A stretch of 62,655 bases of DNA from Acidimicrobiia bacterium (GTDB lineage Bacteria; Actinomycetota; Acidimicrobiia; Spongiisociales; UBA5794), in the NCBI GenBank assembly GCA_029939995.1, contig JAOZRW010000009.1:698-63352 (forward strand), in the 5' to 3' direction. The notes under the pieces are model-generated. The model had not been told where the DNA came from, did not search any database, and saw nothing but the letters and a program-made list of their open reading frames with translations. This document shows, in pieces, positions 61,435 through 62,655 of the stretch. Numbering within the stretch: position 1 is the stretch's first letter; each line of letters opens with the position of its first letter. The position numbers and the translations under genes were made by a program.

Positions 61435-62655
61435 ATGGCGAAGACGGATGATCGCCCAACGCTTCTGAGCCGCCGGGAGCGCATCCTGAAGAACATCGCG
61501 GGTCTTGCGATCCGTTTGATCTACCGGAGCGTCGAGGTGCGCGGGCGGCCGGGTGCCACCGCGTCGGGGCCGCAACTCACCGTGTCGAACCACTTCGGCG
61601 GATTCGCCGATGCCCTCATCCAGGCGTACGCGCTCGACCGGGTTCCCAGATTCATCGCTCGCGACGTGATCTGGCGCATCCCGGTAGCGAAGCAGATCAT
61701 GAAGTTCGTGCGGGCGATCCCGACCCACAAGCCGGAGGACGAGGGCCCGGCCGGAAACGACCAGATGTTCCGGTCGACGTACGATGCGCTCGCCGAAGGT
61801 GACCTGGTGATGATCTTCCCCGAGGGCGTCACCGTCGACGACCCTGCGATCGCACGGGTCAAGACGGGAGCTGCCAGGATCGCGTTGGGGGCGAGGGCCT
61901 CCGGCGTCGAGGGGATCGAGATCATCCCGTCCGGAATCCACTACGACGACAAGGGGTCGCTCCGTTCCAAAGTCTGGGTCAACGTGGGAAGGCCTCTGGA
62001 TCTCGATCGGGAGATCGACCGGTACTCCCCTCGCGGGACTCCCCAGGACGCGTCGAATCGGGAGGCGGTTCGCCGGCTGACGGCGGATATCGAGGAGATG
62101 CTGCGGAGATCGGCCCCCGACTACGCCGATTGGGAGGAGGAGCGGGCGCTCACGGAGGCCGCGTCGATCGCCCTCCGGACGGTGCCGGGCGCTCCCGTGG
62201 AAATCGACTACGGCACCGAGTCGGAACTCGCGAACGTGCTCTCGCAGCGATCGGCGGAGGCCAAGGCCCGGATCAAGGAGGCGCTGGATCGCTACACGAC
62301 GGATCTCGACGCTGCGGGGATCAACGATCGGCAGATGATCGGGTCGTTCGGCGAGCGCCGTTCGTTCCTGAAGCGGATCGGCTGGAACGTGCTGGTCGGG
62401 ATCGTCCTCCTGCCGTTCGCGCTCTTGGGACTGCTGATCAACATCGTGCCGCTCGCACTCCTCTGGCTGATCGGCCGTTTCAAACTCGATCCGGCCGTCG
62501 CGGCGACCGTGAAGCCCGGGGCGGCGATCCTGCTGTTCTCCATCACATGGGGGATCGCGGGATGGTCGGGCTGGACCTGGTCGGGGGTCTCGGGTCTCGT
62601 GGCGACGCTGCTCGTCATGCCGCTCTACATGTACGCACTGTTCGCCCTGTACGAG
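61435..62655 (+). CDS. Lysophospholipid acyltransferase family protein (PlsC-like), truncated by window end
   Basis: Reading frame from ATG 61435 (1 bp after the ATPase stop): MAKTDDRPTLLSRRERILKNIAGLAIRLIYRSVEVRGRP...TVSNHFGGFADALI...MIFPEGVTVDDP...; stays open to the window end with C-terminal TM segments. Confidence 0.8.
   Translation, partial: MAKTDDRPTLLSRRERILKNIAGLAIRLIYRSVEVRGRPGATASGPQLTVSNHFGGFADALIQAYALDRVPRFIARDVIWRIPVAKQIMKFVRAIPTHKPEDEGPAGNDQMFRSTYDALAEGDLVMIFPEGVTVDDPAIARVKTGAARIALGARASGVEGIEIIPSGIHYDDKGSLRSKVWVNVGRPLDLDREIDRYSPRGTPQDASNREAVRRLTADIEEMLRRSAPDYADWEEERALTEAASIALRTVPGAPVEIDYGTESELANVLSQRSAEAKARIKEALDRYTTDLDAAGINDRQMIGSFGERRSFLKRIGWNVLVGIVLLPFALLGLLINIVPLALLWLIGRFKLDPAVAATVKPGAAILLFSITWGIAGWSGWTWSGVSGLVATLLVMPLYMYALFALYE

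Overview
The window is 62.7 kb of GC-rich, gene-dense chromosome that looks like an actinobacterium (Acidimicrobiia-like by gene content; the taxonomy is inference). I support about 54 protein genes, one tRNA-Ile2(CAU), and several hairpin or operator elements. I see no rRNA, CRISPR array or prophage. Main modules: a complete long-chain olefin / beta-lactone pathway, oleA-oleBC(fusion)-oleD; an ECF-type Co/Ni transporter (cbiM-PDGLE-cbiQ-cbiO); smc-ftsY and ffh-rpsP-khpA-rimM housekeeping blocks; a nucleotide-salvage operon (upp-methyltransferase-ATL-deoA-punA) with 4-bp overlaps at every junction; etfBA; a fused isobutyryl-CoA mutase (icmF); the F420 deazaflavin genes cofG and an N-terminally extended cofH with a TetR gene; fumarase, OsmC, fadB and thiolase; a BMP-family nucleoside-type ABC transporter with surE; hrpA; a PadR regulator paired with an unusual small protein; and ppa, a P-type ATPase and a truncated acyltransferase. 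Observations most worth following up: (1) a recurrent leaderless-promoter grammar, with a TANNNT box 6-8 nt upstream of at least 12 start codons; (2) a consensus promoter covered by two tandem ATGT-N5-ACAT sites upstream of padR, plus an HHGRRRG motif shared by PadR and the next protein; (3) a roughly 248-aa unexplained N-terminal domain on CofH; (4) an orphan ATP-grasp protein; (5) the OleBC fusion cluster; (6) a perfect 11-bp inverted repeat in front of an FTR1 iron permease. All calls come from reading the sequence and translations; no database search was run.
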